Of a stretch of DNA of 64,000 nucleotides, positions 36,236-48,965 are shown piece by piece. The notes under the pieces were generated by a model. It did not search any database, was not told the origin of the DNA, and saw nothing but the letters and a program-made list of their open reading frames with translations. Within the stretch, counting starts at the first letter, position 1; every line of letters begins with the position of its first letter. The DNA is from Phocoena phocoena (Eukaryota > Chordata > Mammalia > Artiodactyla > Phocoenidae), in assembly GCF_963924675.1 (NCBI RefSeq), contig NC_089235.1:55577520-55641519 (forward strand). The letters run 5' to 3'. The position numbers and the translations under genes are program-made.

Positions 36236-39200
36236 GGCTGCTTTATAAAGAATAGATGAGAAAAAACAGGACTAGATATGGAGAATGCACTTAGCAGGCT
36301 ACTGCACTGAGTAGGTCAAGAGATGATGCTAGCTTGGACTAGCAATGGGATGGGAGAAGAATGAATGAACCCAATAAATATTTAGTAGGTAAAATTAACA
36401 TAACATTGTCATACACTGGCCTATGGGAAATGAAGGTAAAAGAACTGTTAGGGACGACAACCACATTAATGGCATGAACGACCTAATAGCTGGGATGCAA
36501 ACCATTGAGATAGATGCCACAAAGTTTGGAAACTGTCTAGTTTGATATACTGAGTTTTAGGTGAATACAAATAATTCTAAGTTTTAAAACAGGTTTCTAA
36601 GTAGGCAAAAAGATGTTCCTTCAGAAATGCTAATAATGTAAACAAAAATTCACCTAAGTTCAGTATATATAATCACATACTCATTACCCAGAAATTTCAA
36701 CTACCACACACATATTTCTTTACAGTCACATTTGTAATGGGCATCTAGTTCTCACGTTATGAAACTAATACTTACATATGCTATTTAAGTATTTTCTAAA
36801 TATTTGTTTGGGATTTATGAAGACACATTCATAGTTTACTAAAAATCTATTATCATAAATTATAATAAATGTAGTAATAAAAATCTGTACAGTAAGATAA
36901 CAAATAATCCCCTATGATAATAAACTTTTAACGAAACATTTCAATTGATAACATTACTGAAATATCCTGCAACTGAATTAACATATTCCTTTAATTAAAG
37001 CTAAAGGAAGAAATAAAAGAGTTACTTTTTTTATGAGCCTAAATTTAGTTCAACTCATATTAGCATTTAGTCTAAAGAAGAATACATCTGAGATAGATAG
37101 AGAAAAACAGCCCCTGACATCCAGGAGCTGGCCTGGTACAATCAGCCATGACTTGGTGTAGCTACAAGCTAGCCTGGCACTACAGCTAGATCCTGATGTT
37201 CTCCTATTAAACATGGACAATTTCACAGACCATCAATATTAGATGTCTGTGATGTATCAAGACAAATATAAGATCCCTCCTTAATCATGTCTGAACAAGA
37301 CAAAACATGAGTATTATCTAAGCCACAAAAATGACCAAACATCCCCATTTTCTGACCAATACAAGTAACTGTTAATCTTTATGAGTTATGGCTAAACTCC
37401 AGTCTAGTGTTTCTTCCTTCTTAAGGTTTATTAAAATACTCAATCATAGAAATTACTCCTGCTTCCAATCTAGAGAAAAACCTCACTTCTGTAAATTCAC
37501 CAAAATCATCTAACACAAGCAAAAATCCTCTAACACTCTCTTACTGAGACACACCCTGGGGAACCATGGCAAGCGCTCTTGTTTTCCTTCACTGGAACAA
37601 GTAATTAACTACATTTGTTCAAGCATATGTGTGTTCCCAGTGGTCTTCTGCTGAAGGACATTAATTCTAACACATTTAAAATCAAATAAATGCAAACACT
37701 TGTTTTATATCACATGAACAAAACATAATCAATTTTAATTTCACTACAAAGAAAGAAAATAATTATTAAATAAGTCTATTTCACTAAAGAATTGATGTTG
37801 GTTACTGACACACTTTCTAGAATAGAAAGAAATTGCCAAAATCAAGGAAGGTATGTGGAGAGCACTGATGAAATACTCATTTAGAGCCACTGACATCTCA
37901 TTGTTTTGCGATTTCTAAAAAATTATCTCTTAAAGTTGATATCCCATGTGTGCCTGATGAATAATACATCAGTTTCATTTAGTGTCCCAAACTGTCTAGA
38001 AATTTGTAATTTTCTCACATCAAAACCTTTGCATAGGATCTTAAAGGGTTATTCTCTTAGCTGATCAAATTTGAGTAAGAAATTCTTTCTAAATAGCATA
38101 ATTATGAAAAAAAATTGAATTCTTGTGCAATTAATATTAATACTATTAATATAATTTGGATCTTAGTCCATTTTATGTTTATCACAAAATACTTTCAAGT
38201 AATATTGCTCCACATCCTTTTTAAAATTTAGAGCCTTAACACAAAGCAGAATAATTTTATAGCGTCAGCCCTTCAGTCAGGAGAAGAAATGTAGGGTCAC
38301 CTTTATCCAAAAAGCTTTGATTTATCATTTATTTTACGCTAGTTACTATCTGCAAAGATTTAAATACCTTCATTACAGAATTGCAACAAAAGTATTAAAT
38401 GAAATATATTTTATACATAATGCTTAATAAACATATAAGCAACATGTTCCCAGGTAAATAATTGATATCAATAAATATTAATTTTTATTCCCACTTCAGT
38501 CACAGCCTCCCTCAGTGGAATGAGCTACAAACATGAATACGATTTGACCTTGGAAGGGTTCACACAATTTATATGAAGGTCAGAAGGCCTTTTATCACAT
38601 AAATACATTAATATATTAGCTACAGTTAATGTAGGTAAGAGGGATTATAAGAGCATGAACTTGTTTTGCTTGGAAGACTTTGAAAGCTACTATGGGAAGG
38701 TGATAAAGAGGATAAAATAATGGAAAAGGAATATAAAAAAAATAATATATTTCTGTGCAGTTTCTCTTATGTAGGTTTCTTTGCCCATAAAATACACTTA
38801 GAGCAAAAATAGTTTTTGATTGTTTTATGAAAGGTGTGCTGGTTCATATTTGTTGATGCTTTAGTATATTTCACACTTATTAATACTTTGAAAATACTAA
38901 TTATTTTTCCTCATTCAGTTACTTTTGTGAACTACAATAATTAGTGTGGTAAATTCTTTTTTTTGGCTGTGACTAAAACTCATACTGGCAACGTATCAGA
39001 ATTTATAAATAAATCTTCTTTGAGTTGCAATGTATTATTCCCTGTCTACAATTTCAGGTATTAAATAAGATATATCAATCAAGATAAATAATTTCATTGA
39101 AATGCTTCATTAGCTTACAGAGAAGCCAACCTCTAGACAAATTATAAACCTAAATATTCATGTGCTTATGTGTATCTTCCCAACATGCCAAAGGTGCTGT

Positions 39201-41088
39201 AGGTCTTTTTCTAAATTATGTTCTAAGAAATGCTGGCAGTCTATGTAATGCTAATAAGTTAGTAAGTGTTCCATGGTTAAATGTTTTTTGAAATATTTCA
39301 TTTATTTTCTCATCTTCAATATTCAAGATGAACATTAGCATGTTAAATGTTCAGAGAATTTCTAGGAGAAACTTGTTCTATTCAAGAGACAAGGGACATA
39401 TGAACTGCTAAAATGTCCTTTAAATAAAGAAACCACTTATTAAATTACCAGAAAATAATATGGTTTCTGCTTCTTTACTGTGCTAAGGAATATTTTAAAG
39501 TGTCACTTGATAATGATGCCTTGCACTTAGTTACATGGCACTATTCAAAGTAAAAGTACTTTAAATACATCTTAGTAACAGAAAATGAAATGTAGAAAAA
39601 GAAAATAGGTTGGATAGTGTAATTGCTTTAAGGAAAAAGAGATTCATTAACTCCATAAGCTCAAAGAAATGATCCTAAAAAAAAAAAAGACAACTTCTGG
39701 TCAGCTATTTTTTAAGGTTTTTCACATCTTAAAATGTTCTGTAAAGTAAAACAAATACTGTTACAGTTATTTGGAGAAGTATTGATTTCCTAAAATATAG
39801 AGAATAAAGATAAAAATATTAGCTCAGGTTCTTTTCATTCCTTTAGATACAGTTTTTAGAGAAAGATTACCTTTCAAAGGAAAAACTTACCTATTTGTCC
39901 AACATTCTTATTCTGGGCACTTTTGATGCAATTCAAGCAGCAAAACTAAAGTGAAAATACATAGATATTTGATAAACATCTATCATTCAATGGATTTATT
40001 AATTTTTCTCACTTTAACTCATTTAAACAGTTTGCTGTGAATGACATTATCCCTTTAGTTCTTAGTTTTTGTTTTGTTTTTGTTTTTTTTTTCGTATTGA
40101 CAGAGTTGATGTGAGTGAGTCTCCTTAACTCACTTCTAGGTCTGAATACTCTTCTAAGAAAAGTTATCATCAAAGTAAAATCTACTTTTTAAATTTTAAA
40201 CTAAGTTTTTTTCACTTAAAACTATATTTTTTATAATGTGATTAACATATATGCCTTCCTGGAAAAAAAGTCAAACAAAAGATTGTAATTATTCACACTC
40301 CTGATAATTGTGATTATTTGTATTTTATTTCTTTGCTTCAAGACATTTATGTTTATATATGTTTGTATTTGGAATAAAAAGGAAAATGGAAAGAGAAAAA
40401 GGGAGTGAGAGAAAGAGTGGTTTTGTTTTAAAAAACTGAAGTCTTCTTCATATGATTAACTTTGAACATGATTTTTAATAATTAGTTATATACGTATGGT
40501 AATTTCTAATGCAATCCCAGATCAGTGAATATTTATCCTGCTTATACACTGGTAACTAGTGATATATTTTTCACCATATACAAATAATGTATGATTTGAA
40601 AAGTCATGTCAAGTATCTCTCCCTGATTATTTCCTCTGGATAACCTATTGAGCAGAATTACTAGGCAAAAAGAAATACTGATTTCCCTTACCCAATAATA
40701 GCATATCTTTAAATATAAATTTGACCCTTGTTTTGTCTAATTGATTTGTATTAAAACTGCAGGTGCTCTATTCTTAAATTAAACTGCAAATGACATTTTA
40801 TACATAAAGCTGCAATAAAGATCCCGAAGAAAACATATACAGATAAAGTAAAAAGAAAAGCAGAAATTCCCTATTGATACTGTGAATAGCTTATGATCAT
40901 TTTGTCAATGTCCAAATTTTCCATGACATTAAATTGACCTAATATGCAGTTTTCAATTAACTCCATCAAATTCTGAATATTCTGAAAAATATGTATTGAT
41001 GCCACATAACCCAAATCACTTCTATACTCCTTAATCTTATTCAGTAGGTTAGTCAAGGACTTACTTATAATTCCATAGAAGTCAATTT
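36236..41088. other. About 4.8 kb of AT-rich intergenic sequence
   Basis: It holds no SINE, young L1 or gene that I can see. The part 37095-37640 may be an old LTR fragment (GACACACCCTGGGGAACCATGG). Otherwise unclassified. Confidence 0.45.
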
Positions 41089-41092
41089 TATT

Positions 41093-41334
41093 TATTTTTT
41101 TTCTATTTGTATATTTTTTAAACATCTTATTGGAGTATAATTGCTTTACAACCCTCCCTATCCCACCCCTCTAGGTGGTCACAAATCACCGAGCTGATCT
41201 CCCTGTGCTATGCAGCTGCTTCCCACTAGCTAGCTATTTTATGTTTGGTAGTGTATATATGTCCATGCCACTCTCACTTTGTCCCAGCTTACCCTTCCCC
41301 CTCCCCGTATCCTCAAGTCCATTCTCTAGTAGGA
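41093..41334 (-). mobile_element. Short L1 3' UTR insertion with target-site duplication
   Basis: On the minus strand it is only the last part of the L1 3' UTR (TATCCCACCCCTCTAGGTGG, CACCGAGCTGATCTCCCTGT on the plus strand). AAGTCAATTTTA flanks both sides. About 100 bp present in the copy at 55112-55480 are missing after GCTTTACAA. Confidence 0.88.
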
Positions 41335-41339
41335 AAAGT

Positions 41340-43384
41340 CAATTTTAATTAACAGAAAAAGTGAGAGTGAAAGCTTACAGAAAAGAACATAGTTACCACA
41401 TAGAATTATTATGTGATATCTCCTATATATACTTTAAGAATCTTTTATAGCTTGACAAAACTTTAAGATCCATGTGTTTCTTATACTTTTATTCATCCAA
41501 TAGCCATTATACTTCATAGTAGAGTAGTATGCACATGTTTAGTGTTAGAAAATATTTGCTGTATCAATAAATTAATTAATGACATTTTACTATTTATACT
41601 CACTCTTTCCCATTAGGGATTTCTTCTTAGAAATGTTTCTTCTTTATGTTGTTACTTGGTAACTAAAGTCCAACTTAAGCACTCAATTTTCATTGCCAAT
41701 AGCTCAAGAGAACAATGTTTTCTTCCCTGTCCCATCACAATGTACTTGCTGTAAATTCTAATCGCTAAAGCAGGGTTCTTAACCTGGTATGCAGATAGAA
41801 TTTAAAAAATTTGTAAACATGGGTGGGAAAATGCTACACCTTTATCTTCATAGCTCCTTCAAATATAGTATTTCCTTCAGTAAAAAGCTGGGTAAAAATA
41901 ATCTCTGATTTTGTCATTAATAAAAATCACAGATATTTTATGTCATGTTAAATGTTATGAATATCTCAAAATAGTGCTTATGATACTCTTTGAAATTACA
42001 GAATTAGGCCCACTGCTTTTTTAACGTATCAGTAGAGAAGTACATATATATGTATGTATTAGTATCTATATATAAGTATATATATTCATATATATGTAGA
42101 ATATTTAAAAATATTTTTATACTATTTTACTATCATTAATTTCCTTTATATTTCATTTTATGCATTTAAAAATTTCATCCTAAAAAGGGTGTTACAGACT
42201 GGAAAAGTCCTAGTTTAAAAATAAAGAGACTAGGAGCAGTTGCTCAATTGACTTGCTCTATAATAGCTGTGTTAATTTACTCACTGGGATTACAGTGCTA
42301 TCTTGTGACATTCTCCAGATAACATATTTCTTTCTAATAAGTTCCTTCAGGAGATGTAAAATCTTAACTCAAGGGTATGAAGAAGATACTTACTGAGAAG
42401 GAAGGCCTTTTGGTTTATTTTAATTCATACCATGTAGATGGATCTATATTTTTCTCTATGTATCTCACTAGTCCTGCCAAAGCATATGGGTTCATCCCTA
42501 TTTTCAGAGGTATGCAAATAGTTACAAGCAAGATTTGGATCTTATGAGAGTTTAAGCACAGACTTTTTGTTTTATGTTTGCAACACAACTTATAGCTATG
42601 AGTTTGAATGTGTAGAATATACTTCTTTTTCAAGACTAATAAAATTATTACACATGGGAACTTATTAGAAGTTGGGAAAGTATCTGGCAGGTGTTCACTA
42701 GTTCTGTTGCTTTGTATACTGAAGAATGAAATCTAATGTCCAGTGGCCATTTCTACTCCCTGGTAACTTTTAAATCTGCTCTTAAATTACTTTAGAATAC
42801 CAAGCTCATGAAAGTGATGGCAGAAAGACATTTCTCAGACTTTTACACATGTATATCTTCTCAGATCAATATTCCCTTTCCTCCAAAGTCATCCTAAAAA
42901 AAAAAAGAAAAAGAAAAAAAAGAAGCAAATCAATATTTCTTTCAGCCAAATTTCAAACTGCCCATTCTAAATTATTTCCTAGACTTATGAGCTTCTATAA
43001 TTTTACAGATGTTCAGTTTACCTTACTTTATACCTATTTTAAATTTATAGATATTTACAGACTAATACTTTGACAGGCAATAGATTCTCTTATTCTCTTT
43101 AAGAGAGCATCAGCTAGTTATTTTTATTGACTCCTTTAGCTAAAGTTATGGCTTTTTTCCCCTCACTTATAAGTGAAAAGGACAGGTAAAGTAAATCTGA
43201 CCTTTGGTTTATTTCCACAGTCATTTTCATTAGGCTCTGTTATCAAGAGATCCTGGGTGGAACGTATGGTTTTAATGTCCTTAAATATAAGGGAAGCTCA
43301 AGAAGCCTCTTTTAAATTACTTCCTTAATTGAAATTTGCTAACAGAGTAGAACTCAAATGTTCTCATCAAAGAAAGAAATTTTA
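41340..43384. other. AT-rich intergenic sequence
   Basis: TA-rich low complexity at 42040-42100 and an A-rich run at 42890-42925; nothing else recognised. Confidence 0.45.
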
Positions 43385-43470
43385 AAAACTATGTACATTT
43401 ATCAAATCATCGTTATACATTTTAAATATCTTATAATTTTGTTAATTATACTTCAATAAAGCTGGGAAAA
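43385..43470 (+). mobile_element. Old L1 3' end fragment
   Basis: TTATACATTTTAAATATC, then TTATACTTCAATAAAGCTGG is a typical old L1 terminus. Confidence 0.5.
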
Positions 43471-43735
43471 GAGAAAAATACAATTACTTCCACTAAAATT
43501 GCTGCTTACCTTTGAGAGTGTTAAAAAGATAAAGAGAACATAAAGAAAGAGAAATAATAAAAGGCTAAAAAGGATAAGACGTGTAAAAGAGGAAAGAATG
43601 TTAAGAAAAACATCAAAAGAAAGAAAAATTAAAAAGTTGAAAAATAAAAAGGGAGGAAAAGAAAAAAACACAGGGAGGAGTAAAAATAAAGACAAAGAAG
43701 AGAAAATATAGATGTGAAGTGAGTGAAAGGCGGAG
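43471..43735. repeat. Purine-rich strand-asymmetric tract
   Basis: Nearly all A and G on the plus strand over about 260 bp, without a fixed repeat unit. The 80-codon Phe/Leu-rich minus frame here is a by-product. Confidence 0.85.
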
Positions 43736-44399
43736 GTAATAGAGTTAACAAAGTTAAAACAGAAACTACAATTATATCAAGAAACATTTATTTCTAAAAC
43801 AAAGTGTAATAAACAGAGATAGACTGTAAAGGCTGGAGTTTGAGGTTTTGAAATATAAAGACTGTATTTTGTGAAAAATAGTTATCTAATAAAATTGAAT
43901 TTAAATAACTTGTGATTTGAACTTTAGAGAAACTTGATAACTTTCTTGAGTACAAAACTTTACATGTTCCATCTTGGAAAGACAGATTTGTTTGTGCATA
44001 TTAATTTAATGGAGCAATTCAAAAGCTTATTGGGTTCATACTTATGAAGCATGCTTAACATAAATATCTCTAAGAAAATATACTACAGAAATACTAGAAA
44101 TCATCAGGTATATCTAAATTTAGATAGTATGCATTATTAAAGTATTTACATTTAATATAAATTCTAAGATGAGGTTCTTATGATACTATTATGTTTACTG
44201 GGAATGTACTTACTTTTAACAGTGCTACACTTGGGGAACTACAGAATATAGAGAAGAAAAACACCCATGTGTCATTATTATGTTGTGGACTAAGTATATG
44301 TAATATGCAGTTTCAGAACTTTACAACACCAAATAAAGATGGGCTCTTCATTCCTTTTACTAACCAGTACACTGGCAGACAACTTTGAAAAGAATACAC
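43736..44399. other. Sequence just downstream of CSMD3
   Basis: AT-rich, no feature recognised between the purine tract and the proposed 3' UTR end. Confidence 0.4.
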
Positions 44400-44423
44400 G
44401 TTTTACAAAAGCAATTATCCATT

Positions 44424-44429
44424 TTTATT
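44424..44429 (-). terminator. Candidate poly(A) signal AATAAA for CSMD3 (distal)
   Basis: The plus-strand TTTATT reads AATAAA on the coding strand, about 1.83 kb beyond the stop codon. Cleavage would fall near 44400-44415. It is chosen as the more distal of two canonical hexamers between 44.0 and 46.25 kb. Confidence 0.4.
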
Positions 44430-45432
44430 TTGTTTACATTGCACTGAAAATTTACATCATACTTTTACAAAGTTTTTTTTTCATAAAAATATACTTCTTT
44501 ACAAAAGTGTATGCATTAATATAAGAGGAGTAGCCAGTTGCAGAAGAAACATTGTTTAAACAAGATCTTAAATGTATTAACCTTAACATTAATGAATGAA
44601 TCATTGTTATTGCAGTCATTTGAATAAACAAGAATAAATAAATGATGGGATAAAATTTAAAACAGCATCCTGTCAGTAGAGTACAATGTTGAGAAAATTA
44701 TATGAATTTCCAAAACAATGTATCTCAAAGTAGTTTACAAGAAATTCACTATATGTTGTAGACATAGATCCAAGTAGCGCTCCAGGTGCAATGATTTCTC
44801 TTAGGCACTCTGTCTCATGATACAAAAAGTCGAGACTGTTTACAGGTTTATCCATATTTGAAAGGGACAAGAACAAAGTGTTCACACTGGGTACATAATT
44901 TACTCTATGAAATAAAACATGCTATAAAAAGAAGACAATGACCTATTAAATCAAAATGCTGGCATTACTGTGATACAGTTGTAAATGAGCCACCAATAAC
45001 TTGCCAATACATATCTTAATTTGACTATGAAAGAAACCTGTCATATCTGAAAGCTGCTTCTTAAGAATTAGAGTACAGAAATTTTAAAATATATGAAAAT
45101 TTGGTAAATCCACAACTTTAGGAAATAAATTTATATTGGTGATTTGAAAGTAATTTCTTTTTTTAGTCATTTTGAGTAGGGGCTGGTCCAAAATATATGT
45201 TTAACTCATTGTTGACTAAAAGTTAAAAATTTTTAAAACTTAGAATTCTAACTCACTGTTAGATAAAAGTTCAAAATAATGTTAAATAAATTTGAAGGCT
45301 CAACTGGAAGGATAAGTAGATATACCATAAACTAAATAAGTAGATTAATAGGTTCTATTTGTTCTTGCAGAAACATTGGAAAGTTTGGTAAAGAATGGTA
45401 AGTTTGGTGTCTCAGATAACTGCAAAATTATC

Positions 45433-45438
45433 TTTATT
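45433..45438 (-). terminator. Alternative poly(A) signal AATAAA for CSMD3 (proximal)
   Basis: A canonical hexamer on the coding strand, about 0.8 kb after the CSMD3 stop. It could produce a shorter 3' UTR isoform, but it may be a chance match in AT-rich sequence. Confidence 0.25.
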
Positions 45439-46254
45439 ATAGATAATTTTTGGCAGCTAAAGTGGTTTCTGAGTGACAAAACAGACTGAAGCAAGGAGTT
45501 AAACACTATCCCATGGCTCACTGAATAATACTGGTTACAACATAATGAGGGAAATCAGGAGGATAGCACGATGATCTTGCCATTTGCAGAAACTATGACA
45601 ACCAGTCTAAAAAAAGATAGCAATATGATGCTGAAGAACAAAGACCAGAGAGTCAAATCAGAGTGGGCAATCTTATCGCTTCTGTGGCATAAGCTAGTTC
45701 ATAAACATTTCAGGGCATGACTCAATCTGAAATAACCAGGGAAATAAAGAAAACAATGACTCAATTAATAGGAAGGAACAGCCGATAGAGTGGTGTGAAA
45801 CACAGACTTATGGGTGTGATGTAGCTCATGACAGTTAAAGAGAAGTCAGTGATCTATTGACTCTTGTAAGTATAGCTCTTATTTTCTACCCTATATCATT
45901 TTTTTAACCCAGTCCCTCTAATATAGTTTATAAAGCACAGAAATACTGATAGTGGATGCTCCTCCAATATATGCAAATAAGTTTATGTTTTAGAATAATC
46001 TCCTTTTTAAAAAAAGCAAATAAACTGTGAGTAAGCACTCTCAGAGTGCAGCCGATTTTTGTAAAACTCTCCATGGTAAACATGAAGAAGAATTATGTCC
46101 AGTTTACGAAAAAACACTCTTCTCTATCATTCCTCGGGAAAAGGTGACCCAGCAAGTCCTGAAAAGTGTGCTTTAATTTGTTTATCAGTGAACTAAATGT
46201 GCACTGTTTTGTGTGTCAATTTCCAAGCTTTTGAAGAAGGCAAAGGTTGCCACG

Positions 46255-46414
46255 TTATACCATTGTGCAGACTGTGTTCAAGTTGGGATCGAACCGTACT
46301 GCCTTCCCTTCCACTGACTTCGAGTTGGTGTCATACATGGGATTTTCAAAAGCTGCTTGGCCATTGTTATTTTCATGAACTGAACATCCTGTATACTGTG
46401 TTTTGGGTGCAGTC
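46255..46414 (-). CDS. CSMD3: CSMD3 last coding exon, cytoplasmic tail and stop codon
   Basis: The acceptor CAACAG precedes 46414, and the stop codon TAA occupies 46257-46255. The exon encodes 52 residues plus one split codon. The tail begins TAPKTQYTGCSVHENN, contains AFENPMYD, and ends FDPNLNTVCTMV. NPMY fits an NPxY endocytic/PTB motif. The terminal TMV fits a class I PDZ ligand (S/T-x-hydrophobic), suggesting scaffold binding; that role is inferred. This tail was my main reason for choosing CSMD3 over CSMD1 or CSMD2. The exon continues into the 3' UTR toward lower coordinates. Confidence 0.97.
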
Positions 46415-46779
46415 CTGTTGATGAGAACATTGATTAGCTATATGTTAACTTTCTTCAAGAAATAGCAGAGTAGGGCTCAAACACAATGACTCGAGTTATT
46501 GTTAATGGATAATGTAACTTGAAAGTATTAATTGAGAAACCATAAACTCAATACAACACATGTGAACATTTTACCTGTCACTTTTAAATCCTGAGTGACT
46601 TATTATTTACATACAATATATATTTATAAAGAGCACCAATATGAGTAAGTGTAAATAAATGATATCATGGCTATTCTCATTAATTTTCTTATGAAATAAT
46701 GTTATCATTATGAAATAGCATGTAAAATATAACTAAATTATGATGCTGATGAATTTTAATCTCATTACTCTTCATTCCT

Positions 46780-47110
46780 CAAATATTTACTGAGCATCTA
46801 TTAAGTACTAGGCATGATCCTAGGCATTGGATATATATATATTTTTTTTTTAAGAAAAACATGAAGTCATCACTCTCATGGAGCTCATATTGTAATGATA
46901 GAAAGCAATGAATAAATTAAAAATAATAAAACAAGAAAAATAATAGATAATGAAAACTGTTTTGATAAAAAGGAAAATGGTTTATAGGACAGGAAGTAAC
47001 TGGGAGCCAGTTTAGGAGAGGTAATAAGGAAAAGCATCTCTAACGAGGCAAAATTTAATCTGAGACTTGAAGGACAATAAGGAGTCGGTTCTGCAGTAAT
47101 AGGAAGGGGG
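46780..47110 (-). mobile_element. L2-like fragment in CSMD3 intron
   Basis: The plus strand carries antisense L2-type phrases (AAGTACTAGGCATGATCCTA, CTCATGGAGCTCATATTG, TGAGACTTGAAGGACAATAAG). Confidence 0.55.
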
Positions 47111-47994
47111 TTCCAAGAAGAGTAGACATCTAATGCTGATGCCTAATTTGGGAAGATGCTTGGAGTAACCCAGAAACATAACTATTCAGTTGGCTTAAAA
47201 TTATATACAGTAGAGCAAGTAAATTCAAAATCTCAGAGAAGAAATTACTATCTATACTGATATTCAAGTCATGAAAATAGTTTCCAAAGAGTTACTGATA
47301 ACTGAACGTTTGCCATTAGTTTATAAAACACATGGAACCTAGGCTGGCTGGTATAAGTTGCTCATCTTGAATTCTTGCTTCATTTTTTTATTTGTCTCCT
47401 TTTTGACTAATGTTTATTTCTAGTTTCTCTTTCCCACATCCCACTGCATAATTTGCTGACATTTGTAATGGAACAAAGGCATACTTGCCCTTACCTGTTT
47501 CTCAAACCTAATTCCTAAAAAGCCTTTGAAATAAATCTCCTGTTTACCCCAAACACCACAAATTTCAACGATTTATTTTAGTGTAATTTGTATTTGCCGT
47601 TATGCGCTTTTACTACCCCTAATGCATTTTCTGAATTTTTCTCCATACTAAAAATTGTTAGGTGATTTGTATGATGACAATATGAAAAAAAACTATCTAA
47701 AGCTTCTTTCAAAAGCATCATCTATATATTGTTATATAATATAAATTATATTGATTACAACTTGCTCTTGCCAGGTGTATAATTCTAATGGATCATATTT
47801 GTCTCTCTTTTTTCAAACTAGATTCACAATAGAAACAGAAGGAACATCGTTTCCTTCTAATTAGGTAAGGATCATAAATATGTAAAACAATTTCCTTCTG
47901 CTAATATTGAGCCACAGCTTTAAGTAAAATAATATCAAGCTTTAGAAAAGTTTACACATCAATGAAAATTAACTTAAAACTAATCATTTCTAAA

Positions 47995-48965
47995 TATAAG
48001 AGCAAAATCTATAAAACTCTTAGAAAACATACAAGTTGTATGACCTTGAATTTGGCAATGGTTTCTTAGGTATAACACTAAGCAAAAGTAACAAAAGAAA
48101 AAAGAAATAAATTTTACTTAATCAAAATGAAAAACTTGTATATCAAAGAACACTATCAAGAGAGTGGAACTACAACCCACAGAAAGAGAAATATTTGCAA
48201 ACCATATATCCAAAAAGGCCTAGTATCCAGAATACATAGAGAACTATTATACCTCAACAACAATAAGACAAATAACCCAATTTTAAAAATGGGCAAAATA
48301 CTTGAATAGGCATTTCTTCAAAGAATGTAGGCAAATGACCAACAGGCACGTGAAAAGATGCTCAATGTCATTAGTAATTAGAAAAATGTAAATTAAAACC
48401 ACATGAGATACCACTTCACTAGGATGGTTAAATGGAGGAGTACCATATAACCCAGCAATTCCATTCTTGAGTACATACTCAAAAAAACTGAAACATATTC
48501 AAACACAACGTGTACACAAATGTGTATAGCAGCACTATTCATAATAGAAAAAACATAGGAACAATCCAAACGTCCATCAGCTGATGAATGGACATATTTA
48601 AACACAACACATTCAAACATACAATGCAATATTATTCAGCCATATAAAGGAATAGTATGCAGATATATGGTAAAACATGGATAAAAGTTGAAAACATATT
48701 ACATTCAAGAAGCCAGATATAAAATGTCACATATTGTATGATTCCATTTATATAAAATATCCAGAAGAGGCAAACCAACAGATAGAAAGCAGATTAGTAG
48801 TTGCCTGGGGCAGGGGTGGGAAGAGTAGGGAGTTACTGCTTAGTGGGTACAGTTTCCTTTTGGGGTGATGGACATTGTGAATGTACTAAATGTCACTGAA
48901 CTGTACACCTACAATGGTTTCAATGATTTTATGTTATGTGTATTTTATCACAATAATAAAAAAGA
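47995..48965 (+). mobile_element. Old L1 3' part, antisense to CSMD3
   Basis: Plus-strand ORF2 C-terminal and 3' UTR sequence: ATATCCAAAAAGGCCTAGTA, AAACCACATGAGATACCACT, TAACCCAGCAATTCCATTC, then GAACTGTACACCTACAATGG. A piece is missing after AGGATGGTTAAATG. Frames are broken. Confidence 0.9.

Larger units (their letters stand above)
44400..46254 (-). other. CSMD3: Probable CSMD3 3' untranslated region
   Basis: Directly downstream of the CSMD3 stop on the minus strand lie about 1.85 kb of AT-rich sequence with no SINE, L1 or other young insertion that I can see. Repeat-free DNA here, unlike the flanks, fits an exon under constraint. The lower boundary is an estimate based on an AATAAA hexamer at 44429-44424. 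An alternative hexamer at 45438-45433 would give a shorter UTR of about 0.8 kb. No transcript evidence is available. Confidence 0.55.

Noticed and set aside
43453..43695. 80-codon Phe/Leu-rich, membrane-like protein
   Set aside because: Antisense of a purine-rich tract; the hydrophobic look is a composition artefact.
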